From the NCBI GenBank assembly GCA_903772945.1, contig CAICTM010000022.1, forward strand, positions 116,001-180,000: a stretch of 64,000 nt of DNA. Reading direction: 5' to 3'. Source of the DNA: Seminavis robusta (taxonomy: Eukaryota; Bacillariophyta; Bacillariophyceae; Naviculales; Naviculaceae). The position numbers and the translations under genes were made by a program. Shown here piece after piece: positions 8,357 to 18,209 of the stretch; within the stretch, counting starts at the first letter, position 1; every line of letters starts with the position of its first letter. Below the pieces are notes generated by a model. That model was not told the origin of the DNA, did not search any database, and saw only the letters and a list, made by a program, of their open reading frames with translations.

Positions 8357-10946
8357 ATGAAGCGAACGAACATTTCCCCCTCTGTAGCGACCATGGCGAT
8401 TCTGCCTCTAATCCTGACTCTCTTGCTCTTGGTGGGAAGGACGAGTGCCCATGGGTACCATCGAGGAGGAGCCCATGATCATTCCCATGAACACCATCAT
8501 CATCATCATCATGACGAGGAAGAAGAGGCAGCCACGGACAATCTTCTACTAGAAATCTCCAATATGGAACACAAGGACAATATCGAACCTTTGAGGAATG
8601 GCTCGACACCGACGACTTTCGACAGAGCGGAGCTCGCTGTGGCTCTCATGTTACTGATGCAGACAGGGCCAAAGCAGACTCGGCCTTTCGCCAATGGAAG
8701 ATTGCGCATGACTGTACCGACGATAAGTGTGATTACCTCAACAAGATGGTAATGTCGCGGAGTTTTGTGACCATTAACACAGTCTGGCACAACATCCGAA
8801 CGGACGCGGGGACGGATTTTGCTTCTGATCAGATGATTATCGATAGTATGGATGTGCTTGTACGTCGTCACCTATCAAACGATTGATCATTCAATTCGAT
8901 TCAATCTGAATACTGAACAATACACTCACGGCGTGGGTCTCATCTATCATTCTTTCGTTTGCGTTTCCTGCTTTCCTCTTCCTCTTGCTATATATAGAAT
9001 GCTGCTTATTTGAGCGCTGGTTTCCAGTTTGAACTGACATTCCAGCAAACTGTTGACAACACGAACTACTGGGAAGCTACTGCAGGTTCACAAGCCGAGT
9101 TCGACATGAAGTCAAATCTTAGAATCGGTGATTGCACCACCATGAATATCTATTCTAATGGACAAGGCAGCATCTTGGGTTGGGCAGCTTTTCCATTTAA
9201 TTGTGAGGATAATATGGTCTATGATGGGATTGTTATCAATTACAATACAAGTCCCGGAGGTACCGGAGCTCCCTTCAACGAGGGAGATACTCTCGTTCAT
9301 GAGGTGCGTGTCGTGTGTGGGCGAAAGCCACAGCGTCGTCTCATCCAGCTTCTCATGCAGCTTTCTCAACTTACTTGGCATGCTTCCTTTACTCCGCTTT
9401 CTGTGTAGGTTGGCCATTGGCTCGGTCTATATCACACTTTCGAGGGAGGGTGCTCGTAAGTCATCTATATCGAAGGGATAGGCATGCAGTTCTGGGTATC
9501 CTTTCTTGTGTGGCTCATTCGCCTTCACTCCCCTGCATAGTTCGTTTGGAGATGGTGTGCTTGATACTCCCGCGGAAGCCTCGCCTGATTTCAATTGTGA
9601 ACAGAACCGGGACTCGTGCAATGACGGGGGTGATGCTGATGATGTTTCAAATTTTATGAACTATTGTAAGATACCTTGGGTCTGCTTGTTTGTTTGAGGT
9701 TGCGTCAATGATTCGATTCTCATTTCACGTCCTCCTTTCCTCATCTTGTTTTCTCCGTGTTCTTTTCTTTCTTCCAATTGCGTAGCGCCGGATTCGTGCA
9801 TGGATCACTTTACAATCGGTGTAAGTACTAGTAAGCTAACGAAAAGGGGAAAGTGTTCTTTCATCTTTCATTGACACCCCTTCCCAAAATCTTCTCTCGT
9901 TGCTCTTTGACGAACAGCAAATGGGAAGAATGCATACTTCGACTTCAGCCTGGCGAGTTCCTACGACTGCGGCTTCGGCGAATGGTCGCCCCTTGCCACC
10001 CCAGGTGCCACCCGTAGCTTCAGCCTCTCGCCCCTTGCCCCCAGCTGCAGCGCCGACGGCTGTAGGCAGGGCTAACAAGGCTCCAGGATCTACATCCTCA
10101 GCGAAAGCGAAAGACGACACCGACATCGAGGCAGCTGCGACATCCGAGTTCTGCTTTTCCAAGCTTGCAACTGTGCCAGTTCAATTCGCAGGCGCCACTG
10201 AAATGAGCAAGTTGCGTATTGGTGATCATGTCCTGACATCAAGTGGGTATGCGCCGATCTACGGATTTGCGCACGATGACACGACAACTAAAGCCAGTTT
10301 TCTCCAGATTTACACCGAAAACTCCAGCAAGAACCCTCTCGAAATGACAGGAGAGCATCTAGTCTATTTGCCAAACCAAAGCAATCCTGTCCGAGCAGAC
10401 TCTATTAAAGTGGGGCATGTTCTCGCAAATGAAGCCGACGGAGCACGGGTAACAAAGATCGGGAAAGTGACGAGGGAGGGTTTGTATGCGCCGTTGACTC
10501 CCGATGGAACCATTGTGGTCGACGGGATTGTTTGTTCGTGCTACGTATCTCTACAAACGGACGAAAAGGAGTATGTTAGTTTGAAAGGAGGATTCAGCAC
10601 CGTGTTCTCCCAGCATGTGATATCACACATGTGGCTGGCTCCTGTGAGAATGATTTGCCTGGGGGTTTCCACTGATCTCTGCGATTCTTTCGATGGTGAA
10701 AGCGGTATGGCTCATTTTGCTGAATTGGGGTTTGCCATCGCTCGTCATGTTCAAAGGCAAAGCTTTCTGGTGCAAGTCATTTCCCTCATTATCTATCTGC
10801 TGGTCTTGGTGCCCTTGGTAGCCCTGGAAAGCATCGCAGGACCTCGATGGTCGATCTGCGTCCTTGGTACAGGTATCATTGCAGCTGCGATGCAAAGGAC
10901 AACAGGCTTCCGCGTTCGTCTATCCATCAAGAAGAAGATGGACTAG
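8357..10946 (+). CDS. Secreted M43 (pappalysin-like) metalloprotease fused to a Hedgehog-type Hint module
   Basis: Seven exons: 8357-8454, 8553-8859, 8998-9303, 9409-9455, 9541-9665, 9786-9820, 9918-10946; phases fit and give 648 residues. The first acceptor could instead be at 8532. The start has a signal peptide (MAILPLILTLLLLVGRTSA). HEVGHWLGLYH (residues 236-246; exons 3 and 4 meet between Glu and Val) is the HExxHxxGxxH zinc site, and NFMNYSPDSC (Met292) is the M43 Met-turn. A Pro/Ala-rich linker leads to the Hint module: candidate nucleophile Cys385 (EFCFSK), MSKLRIGDHVL, TGEH (Thr450, His453), VVDGIVCSCYV (Cys514), then HVISHMWLAPVR as in Hedgehog Hog proteins, and two hydrophobic segments (about 588-632). 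I infer secretion and self-cleavage releasing the protease, perhaps with lipid attachment. Confidence 0.82.
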
Positions 10947-12509
10947 CTTGCTGCTGGAACACTGTAGCTTGGATTCAAACAACAATGTTACAATAGGGAC
11001 GCCGCTGGGCCGGGTGGCATGATGTTAGTATTGGCAGCACTCACTGCCCCAAACTAGCTATTTAGCAGGAACTTTAGAATAGAGAATAATACACTGGCAT
11101 TTGCGGCTATGTTACTTCGTTGCAGCACGCAACGACTTTCTCTCTCCTAGTTAGCACTGACCACCTTGAAGTCAGGACGTGCCCCACCATCGCCCAAGAT
11201 GATGATACCAAACCTGAAGTGTGGCCTGTGGGCAGCTCTCCAGACTGGAGGATCTGCGCAGTGTTGGACCAGTGGAAGAATTGGCGGTGGGACCTGGATT
11301 TAGCTACTCCAGGTGTTGGGCAAGGTGCTGGTCTGTACTGGGGCCTTGTGTGGAACCAGAATCGAGGCTTGGATAGCTATCGGGGGGGTTAGTCGAAAAG
11401 TTGGGTCCAGGCCATGCAGCCTCAGCTTCATCGGAGTTTCGTGCACCAGTAGAACCCCGCCCCTCCGTCGAGGCCTCGCATCAGACTCGATTGCTCTGGC
11501 TGGCAGGTCTATTGGTACTTCCACGTGGACCTGCAAGTTTTGTGTTCGGCAGCATAAAGGGGCAATCAACCAAGCGTATACTAGTAATTAGACCCTGGCT
11601 TGTACACTACGGTACTAGCTAGCAGCAATCCACTAGATGTAGCTAGACAAACTGGTAGCTAGTCTGGAACGGTATCCCGCGGTGATGCCGTTTTCCTTGG
11701 ACGTACCGTACCGGACAAACATGGTGGGTCAAAGAACGACGAATCGAATGAATCAATCAATCGAACAGCCGACCAAAGATCCACCCCTTCCAACCTCAAT
11801 AATCCAACTGATGCCAACTTGTGGCATTGCTGGTTACCCCTTTAGCTAAACCCATCTGGTATCCAGGACCGCAAGCTAAAGCCACGTCCATGTGCGGTCC
11901 ATGCAATACGTAGACTATGGTAATGTAGCGGTGTGGTTGTAAAGTCGTAATGGTCGACCTCTCGACTGGCTGAATGGGGCTGTCCTACTCTCCGTTGAGC
12001 CATCTGTCACAGTTTGCCATCTCTTTGACTTTGCAAGTAAGAAGCCAAAGAACAGGTAGAAGTGATAAAAATAACAAAAATGGTATCTTAAAATCAAGGC
12101 AAAATTGACGCAAAATGGATTTTTGGGGTCGCCAATTCCGGGGCGGCCCTGCGGGGACATTCCTTCCTCGCCCTGCCAGCGCTCTTCGATCGTAAGAGGA
12201 TATCGAGAAGCAGAAGCCGCCATCCGAAGTCAACTCGATCCGGTAGTGATGAGCAGCAACCACCAAGACAGCAGCTGAACCTGCATGGAAGCCATCATCT
12301 TCAACAACTCGATCGCATCAAGCAACAACGTGTTCCCACAAGGCCATTCTCGTCTTGTGTGGGCTATCTGTTGTAGACTGTGTGTATCACCATCATCGCC
12401 TTGAAATACAGATCGATAGATAGATTGTGGCCATCTGTAGTGGTGTTAGTAGTGTGATAGAATTGAGTGACTTTGAGAACTGACCGCTTCGGTCTTATTG
12501 CCTCCAACG
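10947..12509. other. 1.56-kb intergenic region, no gene recognised
   Basis: No ORF here has a recognisable motif. The part 11200-11420 is rich in TGG and CAGG steps and resembles in composition the stretch 18.6-19.1 kb; both may derive from one old repeat. Palindromic CTAG and GTAC clusters occur near 11580-11720. The last 200 bases are the likely leader and promoter of the RING-CUE gene. Confidence 0.45.
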
Positions 12510-15347
12510 ATGATTGGAATTGGGGGTTATCCTGCTGCTGCGACTGGGCTGCGGCAGCGATTCAATGCCAACAATAACAATGGAAACAACAACAACGGCA
12601 ACAACAATGGCAACAATCGTCCCCAAGTTCCGCGACGAGTCCCACCGTTGGCTCAACCCGTAGAAGCCCAGCAACTTCAACAACAACAGCAACAACAACC
12701 GTGGAGAACCTCTCATGTCTACTGTGTCGTGTCAGCGGTCCTTGCTGTACTGGCAATAGTGACTAGCGCAGCATCTCCTTCTGCAGCTAGCATGGCATCG
12801 AAGGCATCCAGCGGCGGAGGGAGCAAGTTCCTGACAGAAGGAGAATCGGCCATGTCTGCAATGGAAGCCGCTTCTAGCACGCTGACCCCTGACAATACCG
12901 AACTGATCACGACCAATCCTGTACCCTCGGCCTACATGATTGATGCGTTGGACACGGAGTGGTGGCGTCATGCCATGGACTTTCTATTTGCCAACAATCC
13001 TGCCACTGGACACATTCCAGCTTGGTTGCTAGAGAGCACGGGTAGCAGCGCTAGCAGCAGCAGTACTAGTTCGGAAGCCCGTGTTGCCGCAGCCAAGAAA
13101 GAACAGCAACAACAGCAGCAGCAACCATGGTGGAAGCTCACGTGGATTGGGAATCATCACCACCACAAACACGAAGCTGGCACTCCTTCTTCCAAACAGC
13201 AACAAGCACAACAGCAGCAGCAAGCGCAACAGACTCAAGTGCCCAACACATGGTGGCAGAATTGGTTGGACGCTTCTCTTCTACACGCAAAGCCATCTAC
13301 AGTGACCGATCTCATTGACAAGGTTCTGACATCCACTCCTCGTCTTTTGGCCATTGCCAATTTGCTCTTGGCGCTCACCTATCAGATGCACACAGCCGTG
13401 GCCGATTGGTTCCTGGGAGCTGGAGTCTATCCTCCACCCGGAGAATGGGCCATGACCGGCAGAGAGCGCCTTGGAAGCTTCTTGGTCTTCAAATTGCTCC
13501 TCATTAGTGCCGTCGTCACACCCGACACACTGGATCTACTCATTCTGCTCAGCTGGTACACTCTCCTCAGCTTTCTCAGGTCTCTGGCGCATTTGGCTGC
13601 TGCCACGACGTCCCATACCACTCAAAGCGGACAAGCTCCAAGGACAGGCGTCTTGCAGCTATTGCTAGTGGTCTTGTTCTGTGACTTTATTGCTGCCGCG
13701 GTTTGTGTGGCGCTCTTCCAGTTGGCAGGATTTGGAATGGTCATTCTCCTGACGTGTGATTGTGCCCTTTTGGCGGTCGAAGTTCTTGGACACATACTCA
13801 AGCATGTTCGTCAAGTACTGGAGGATATGCACGAACACACCATTGCTGAAATGGAAGAACAACAGTTGCAGATTCATACGCGACAGAGGAGATTGGAAGA
13901 ACAGCAGCAAGCAGCAGCCGCCGCCGAAGCCAACGCAAGTGGCGACGCTGGAAACAATGCCGCTGCTAACAACGAGACTGCTCCTGTCGCAGAAGAGGGC
14001 TGGGATGGGTTGGATGACCTCTCACTCGATGGAAATGACAATGGTAACGAGGAGGACGAAGATGAAGACGATGGAATTCGCACGCAACATCGGAACAATC
14101 AACACTTACTCATGGAGGACTCCAGAAGGTTGGACCAAGCCATGGATGCTCTGGAAGTTGCTCACGCCAGAAGATTGGCCGTCTTGGATACCACCATTTT
14201 TGTCTTGCAGTTGCTAGTGCACGCAATCACCGTAGGACATTTCTTGCACATTTGGTATCTACATGGAATTCAATTCACTCTGATTGATGGGGTCCTCGCC
14301 TTGCATCTTCATTCGGCAGTCTCAGCGGCCTCCAAGCAAATCGCAGAACGACGAAACCTGCATAGAATTGCTCGCAATCTGGATGGCATGTTCCCCAATG
14401 CATCCGAACTAGATCTCAAGAAGGCGCACGCGGCTGGTGATGTCTGCTGTATCTGTCTAGGGGCAATGTCGGTGGGTAGTGTTAAGAAGGTGGGATGCGG
14501 TCATCTCTACCATACCAATTGTCTCCGCGAAGTCATTGAACGAGCTCACTCTATTGAGGCGGCCAAGTGTCCCCTGTGCCGAGCATCGGTTGTGGATGGA
14601 AGCCATCCTGGGACAGGTAATGCTATTGACCAGGAACAAGCCAACGGCAACGGCGGAAACAACGATGGCGCAAACAATGCTGGAAACAATGTGGGCAATC
14701 AAGACAACGCACCTCGCATGGCTGGCCCAAACGGCGGGATGAATCATCGCGGTGAACGTGCCTTATTCCGTTTCTCGACGGAAGGAATTCTTCCGACTTG
14801 GATGCCCCTTCCGGCCTTTTCATTCGAAGTTGTTCGGCGTCCTCGACAAGAACAACCGGCGCCTGTTGCCGCCAATGCGAACAATACTGTCAACAACAAT
14901 AACAACCCCCCACCAGGACGGCGAAATAACGCAGCTGCAACCGACAACGCTGGTCTACGGTCATTCGTTAGGCGGCTTTTGCTGTTGGCTGGAGCTGTTC
15001 CAATGTCCCCCGAGGAGGAGGCAAGAGCCTTGGCACAACTGGTCGACATGTTCCCACAGTACGATCGAGCAGATTTGCTGCGAGAACTACGAGACCGAGG
15101 ATCGGCGGAATCTGTGGTTGAATCCGTTTTGCTAGGTGTTTTCTCCGGTCGGGTACGTGGATCAGCTGGAGGCGAAGCGGTGCCTGCTGGTGCAAACAAT
15201 CCTGACAGAGCAACCGGACAGGGCGAAGCACCTCCTGCAGCAGCTGCAGGGGATGCTGCCCCAACCGAGGACGGTGTGCCCCAGCAGCAACAGCAAGAAG
15301 ACGCTGTCGTGCACGCACCCCCCACTGGCCAGGCGCAACCAATATAG
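12510..15347 (+). CDS. gp78/AMFR-like multi-pass RING-CUE E3 ubiquitin ligase
   Basis: Single-exon gene, 945 residues from ATG 12510. The order is: Asn/Gly and Gln tracts; a first hydrophobic segment (about 68-95); further membrane segments between about 275-430 and 555-615; a RING domain at about 646-691 (CCICLGAM, CGHLYHTNCL, KCPLC); and a C-terminal CUE domain at about 833-881 with QLVDMFPQYDRADLL and the VLLG dileucine site. Membrane segments, then RING, then CUE is the plan of gp78/AMFR, the ER-associated degradation ligase, so an ER-membrane ubiquitin ligase is the likely role. Poly-Gln, poly-Asn and His runs are dispersed. A gp78-type p97-binding motif was not identified. Distinction from Hrd1 rests on the CUE domain. 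Confidence 0.8.
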   Translation: MIGIGGYPAAATGLRQRFNANNNNGNNNNGNNNGNNRPQVPRRVPPLAQPVEAQQLQQQQQQQPWRTSHVYCVVSAVLAVLAIVTSAASPSAASMASKASSGGGSKFLTEGESAMSAMEAASSTLTPDNTELITTNPVPSAYMIDALDTEWWRHAMDFLFANNPATGHIPAWLLESTGSSASSSSTSSEARVAAAKKEQQQQQQQPWWKLTWIGNHHHHKHEAGTPSSKQQQAQQQQQAQQTQVPNTWWQNWLDASLLHAKPSTVTDLIDKVLTSTPRLLAIANLLLALTYQMHTAVADWFLGAGVYPPPGEWAMTGRERLGSFLVFKLLLISAVVTPDTLDLLILLSWYTLLSFLRSLAHLAAATTSHTTQSGQAPRTGVLQLLLVVLFCDFIAAAVCVALFQLAGFGMVILLTCDCALLAVEVLGHILKHVRQVLEDMHEHTIAEMEEQQLQIHTRQRRLEEQQQAAAAAEANASGDAGNNAAANNETAPVAEEGWDGLDDLSLDGNDNGNEEDEDEDDGIRTQHRNNQHLLMEDSRRLDQAMDALEVAHARRLAVLDTTIFVLQLLVHAITVGHFLHIWYLHGIQFTLIDGVLALHLHSAVSAASKQIAERRNLHRIARNLDGMFPNASELDLKKAHAAGDVCCICLGAMSVGSVKKVGCGHLYHTNCLREVIERAHSIEAAKCPLCRASVVDGSHPGTGNAIDQEQANGNGGNNDGANNAGNNVGNQDNAPRMAGPNGGMNHRGERALFRFSTEGILPTWMPLPAFSFEVVRRPRQEQPAPVAANANNTVNNNNNPPPGRRNNAAATDNAGLRSFVRRLLLLAGAVPMSPEEEARALAQLVDMFPQYDRADLLRELRDRGSAESVVESVLLGVFSGRVRGSAGGEAVPAGANNPDRATGQGEAPPAAAAGDAAPTEDGVPQQQQQEDAVVHAPPTGQAQPI

Positions 15348-15813
15348 AACCATATCAAGATCAGCAGTGCCTCCGCCTGTTAATGTGTGCTATTTGCTTT
15401 TATCATCATTATTATTGCATATAAACGTCCATGTTTCAGTCCACATTGCTCATCTTAACCCCTCTGCTTTAGTTGAGGGATCTCCTAGCTAGGTGGCCCA
15501 CAGCACCGGAACGCAGCTGGTGGGAGGGTCATTGCCAAGCAAAACGAAACCAATCTTGCAACTACACCGGAGTCAGAGTCCAATAGTCATGATCGTTTAT
15601 GCAGCAACCCAACGATGGAAAAGAAAATGGTTCAAGCACACTCCTCATTTCTTGGACAGCCATGTTTCATCGGTGTTCAGGAGATCATCCAACGTCCAAC
15701 CAAAGCAGCACGGGCACACGAACAGATCTCTTCATTCCTGGAAATTGATTCTCATGAAAGCAAAAGCTCAGCATTACTATACGCAGACTACAGGTATAAT
15801 TCCGTTTTGCAAC
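15348..15813. other. Intergenic region between convergent genes
   Basis: The stops of the RING-CUE gene (15347) and the citramalate synthase gene (15814) face each other. The region presumably holds both 3' untranslated regions. Short plus-strand ORFs have no motif; no other feature is seen. Confidence 0.5.
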
Positions 15814-18209
15814 CTAGCTACTGTGGTCTGATTCAAACAAGTAGTGTCCATCGTCGTCGAGGGTGCACATCGCCGAGTTTTCGATGAGAGCATATTCCAA
15901 GCCATCAACGAGCGCATTGAGACTTGCCGACACAACATTTGTATCAACAGACACTGTTGTCCAAGTGTTTCCAACTCTTGTGTCTTTGAATTCAATCATT
16001 ACACGAGTTGCTGCTCCTGTAGCAGATGAGGGGTCCAGGATGCGCACCTTGTAGTCAACCAGTTCCACTCCCTCCAGAGACGGATGTGACGGAAGGAGTG
16101 CCCTTCTCAAAGCGTTTGCGAGCGCATCCACTGGCCCATTTCCATCCGCGACCTCCAGCATATCAACGTATAAGTCTTCAGCATCTGGGTCAGTCTGCGG
16201 ATGTTGGGTTGCATGCCAATGAAGGGTTGAAAACAAGGGTAGAAATAGTCAGAAACGCTCAAAGCATCATTGAAATGCCACAGACAACGATACTCACGTT
16301 CACAGTCCTGACGCTGACAGTCGCCCGAGCTGTAGGTCCGTTTCCGCTGAGGTCTTTCTTATTCTCGTTCCAGCTGAGCATTCGAGCTGTTTTGTCCATG
16401 TTATTGTCGTAAACGTTGGCATTGTAATCGCTGCGGATTGTTGCATGCCAATGAATGGTCGAAACCAAGGGTAGAAAAGTCAGTAACGCTCAAAGTGCCG
16501 GTATCATTGAATACCACCGACAACGATACTCACCGCACTTGAAATGGGCTACAATATCCTTGAGTGGCATGCAAAATCATCAAGTGAACCGATGCGTCTG
16601 CACCTTCGAACGAGTAACCTTTGTTCTCCAATGCCTTGACACGGTTGAGAATGGCCATAGCCTTTTCATTTGTGACCTTAGCCGTGATTCCTCCCCAGTT
16701 CATTCCTACTTCCTCGATCTTTTGCAAGATATTGTTTCTTCCACTCAGCTCAGAAACGAGCACGCGCATCTGGTTTCCAACCAACTCCGGCTGGATATGC
16801 TGATAGCTCAAGGGGGACCGCTCCATAGCAGCCACATGGAGACCTCCCTTATGAGCAAATGCCGATGACCCAACATAGGGGGCCCCTTGGTTGGGGGTAC
16901 GATTGAGGATCTCATCCACAAACCGTGACAACTTGGTCAGGTCTTCTAGGTTGCTTTTGCATGTCATCTTGCTCTCCATGTGGAAGGCCAGTGAAGGAAC
17001 AATCGAGCACAAGTCCGCGTTTCCCGTTCTCTCTCCAATGCCATTGATTGTTCCCTGGATCAAGCCCACCCCAGAGTTTGCACCGGCCAAAGAATTTGCG
17101 ACGGCCATTCCACAGTCATTGTGTGTGTGGATCCCAATAGTTTTCAAGCCACCGAAGTAATCCACCACTTCCTTGCAAATATTCGTCACATCCCACGGCA
17201 TACTTCCTCCGTTTGTGTCACACAAAACCAGACAGGAAGCCCCCGCATCGGCAGCCACCTCTGCGCATTTCATTACATAATCTTTATCATGCTTGTATCC
17301 ATCAAAGAAATGTTCCAGATCCACAAAGACTCTCCTTCCTTTGCTCCGTAAGAATGACACAGTGTCCCGAATCATTTCCAGGTTTTGTTCCCTTGTAGCC
17401 TTTAAAATTTCTTCCACTTGCCAAGCATGGGCTTTGGCGACTAGGCAGATAGTAGGTGCCTCCGAATCCAACAGGGCCTGGACCTGAGGATCTTCGGATG
17501 CCTTTACAGATTTGCGACGAGTTGATCCAAAGGCAACCAACTTTGTGCGTTCTTCAGCTGTCAATTCTTCCTTGGCACGCTGAAAGAACTCGGCGTCTTT
17601 GGGGTTGCTACCAGGCCACCCTGCTTCGATAAAGTCCACATCAAAGCTGTGGAGTCGGCGGACAATCTTCAATTTATCATCGCAGGTCGCAGCTACTGAT
17701 TCTCCCTGAGTTCCATCTATGATTGCAATGAGTTAATGGCCACGGTTGGGCAGGTTGTGAATTGATAGGTACAATCAGATAATAGAAGAACGAAAAATCA
17801 CCAAAATTAAAAATCAAAGGGGGTAGAAGGAAAAAAAGCTTGAGGAAAGAAAGAGCCATTGTTTCGATCAGCACTTTTCACTGATGCTGTACGGTACTGT
17901 TCCTTTATACTTGCATCATGATTTCCATTCTCGCTACGTACCACGGAGACTTGTGTCGTAGACCAGGACCTCCTTGGGTCCCACAACACATCGATCTTCT
18001 TTCTCCAACGAATCCAATATCCACTGATCGGAAGACTCATCTTTCTGTGAAACGGCTTCGGAAGTCTTGATGGGATCATATGTTGCTGTATACAGGGCAC
18101 TGTTGCTCCTCCACAATGCTGGTTGCGGTACACGAAAAGCACTCACAGAGTGAAGTAGAAGTGCCCCGAGACTGAGAGCCTTTTCCCATCGGAGCGTAGA
18201 AACCCTCAT
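15814..18209 (-). CDS. cimA: Plastid citramalate synthase (2-isopropylmalate synthase-like)
   Basis: Four exons, 18209-17942, 17716-16534, 16430-16298 and 16194-15814, join in phase to 654 residues. The start is ATG 18209 because it gives a signal peptide (LSLGALLLHSVSA) with an ASAFAP-type SVSAFRVP site, predicting plastid import. The first junction rebuilds YDTSLRDGTQGES, the catalytic start of the alpha-IPMS/citramalate synthase family. DFIEAGWPGSNPKD, GIHTHNDCG (metal ligands His287 and His289) and GIGERTGNADL follow. The C-terminal LeuA-type dimer domain has GNGPVDALANALRRAL and VDYKVRILD. The GGWPGSNPK-type and C-terminal sequences fit CimA better than leucine-pathway LeuA: acetyl-CoA plus pyruvate to citramalate, towards isoleucine. 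Introns 2 and 3 are copies of each other. Confidence 0.88.
16195..16533 (-). repeat. Two near-identical 103-nt introns (introner-like pair)
   Basis: Introns 2 (16533-16431) and 3 (16297-16195) of the citramalate synthase gene are each exactly 103 nt. Both start GTGAGTATCGTTGTC, share GAGCGTT, CTACCCTTG and CATTGGCATGCAAC, and end ATCCGCAG. By eye they align along their full length with about 80% or more identity and a few small gaps. The 133-nt exon between them (16430-16298) does not resemble the exon that follows, so this is not an exon duplication. Both introns keep the reading frame when removed. Confidence 0.85.

Noticed and set aside
11120-11591. Overlapping ORFs in the intergenic stretch
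   Set aside because: They have no motifs and overlap in several frames; the composition looks like a repeat.
14744-15358. 204-codon minus-strand ORF over the CUE region
   Set aside because: It overlaps the plus-strand RING-CUE gene fully, and its Ser/Ala/Pro-rich product has no motif.
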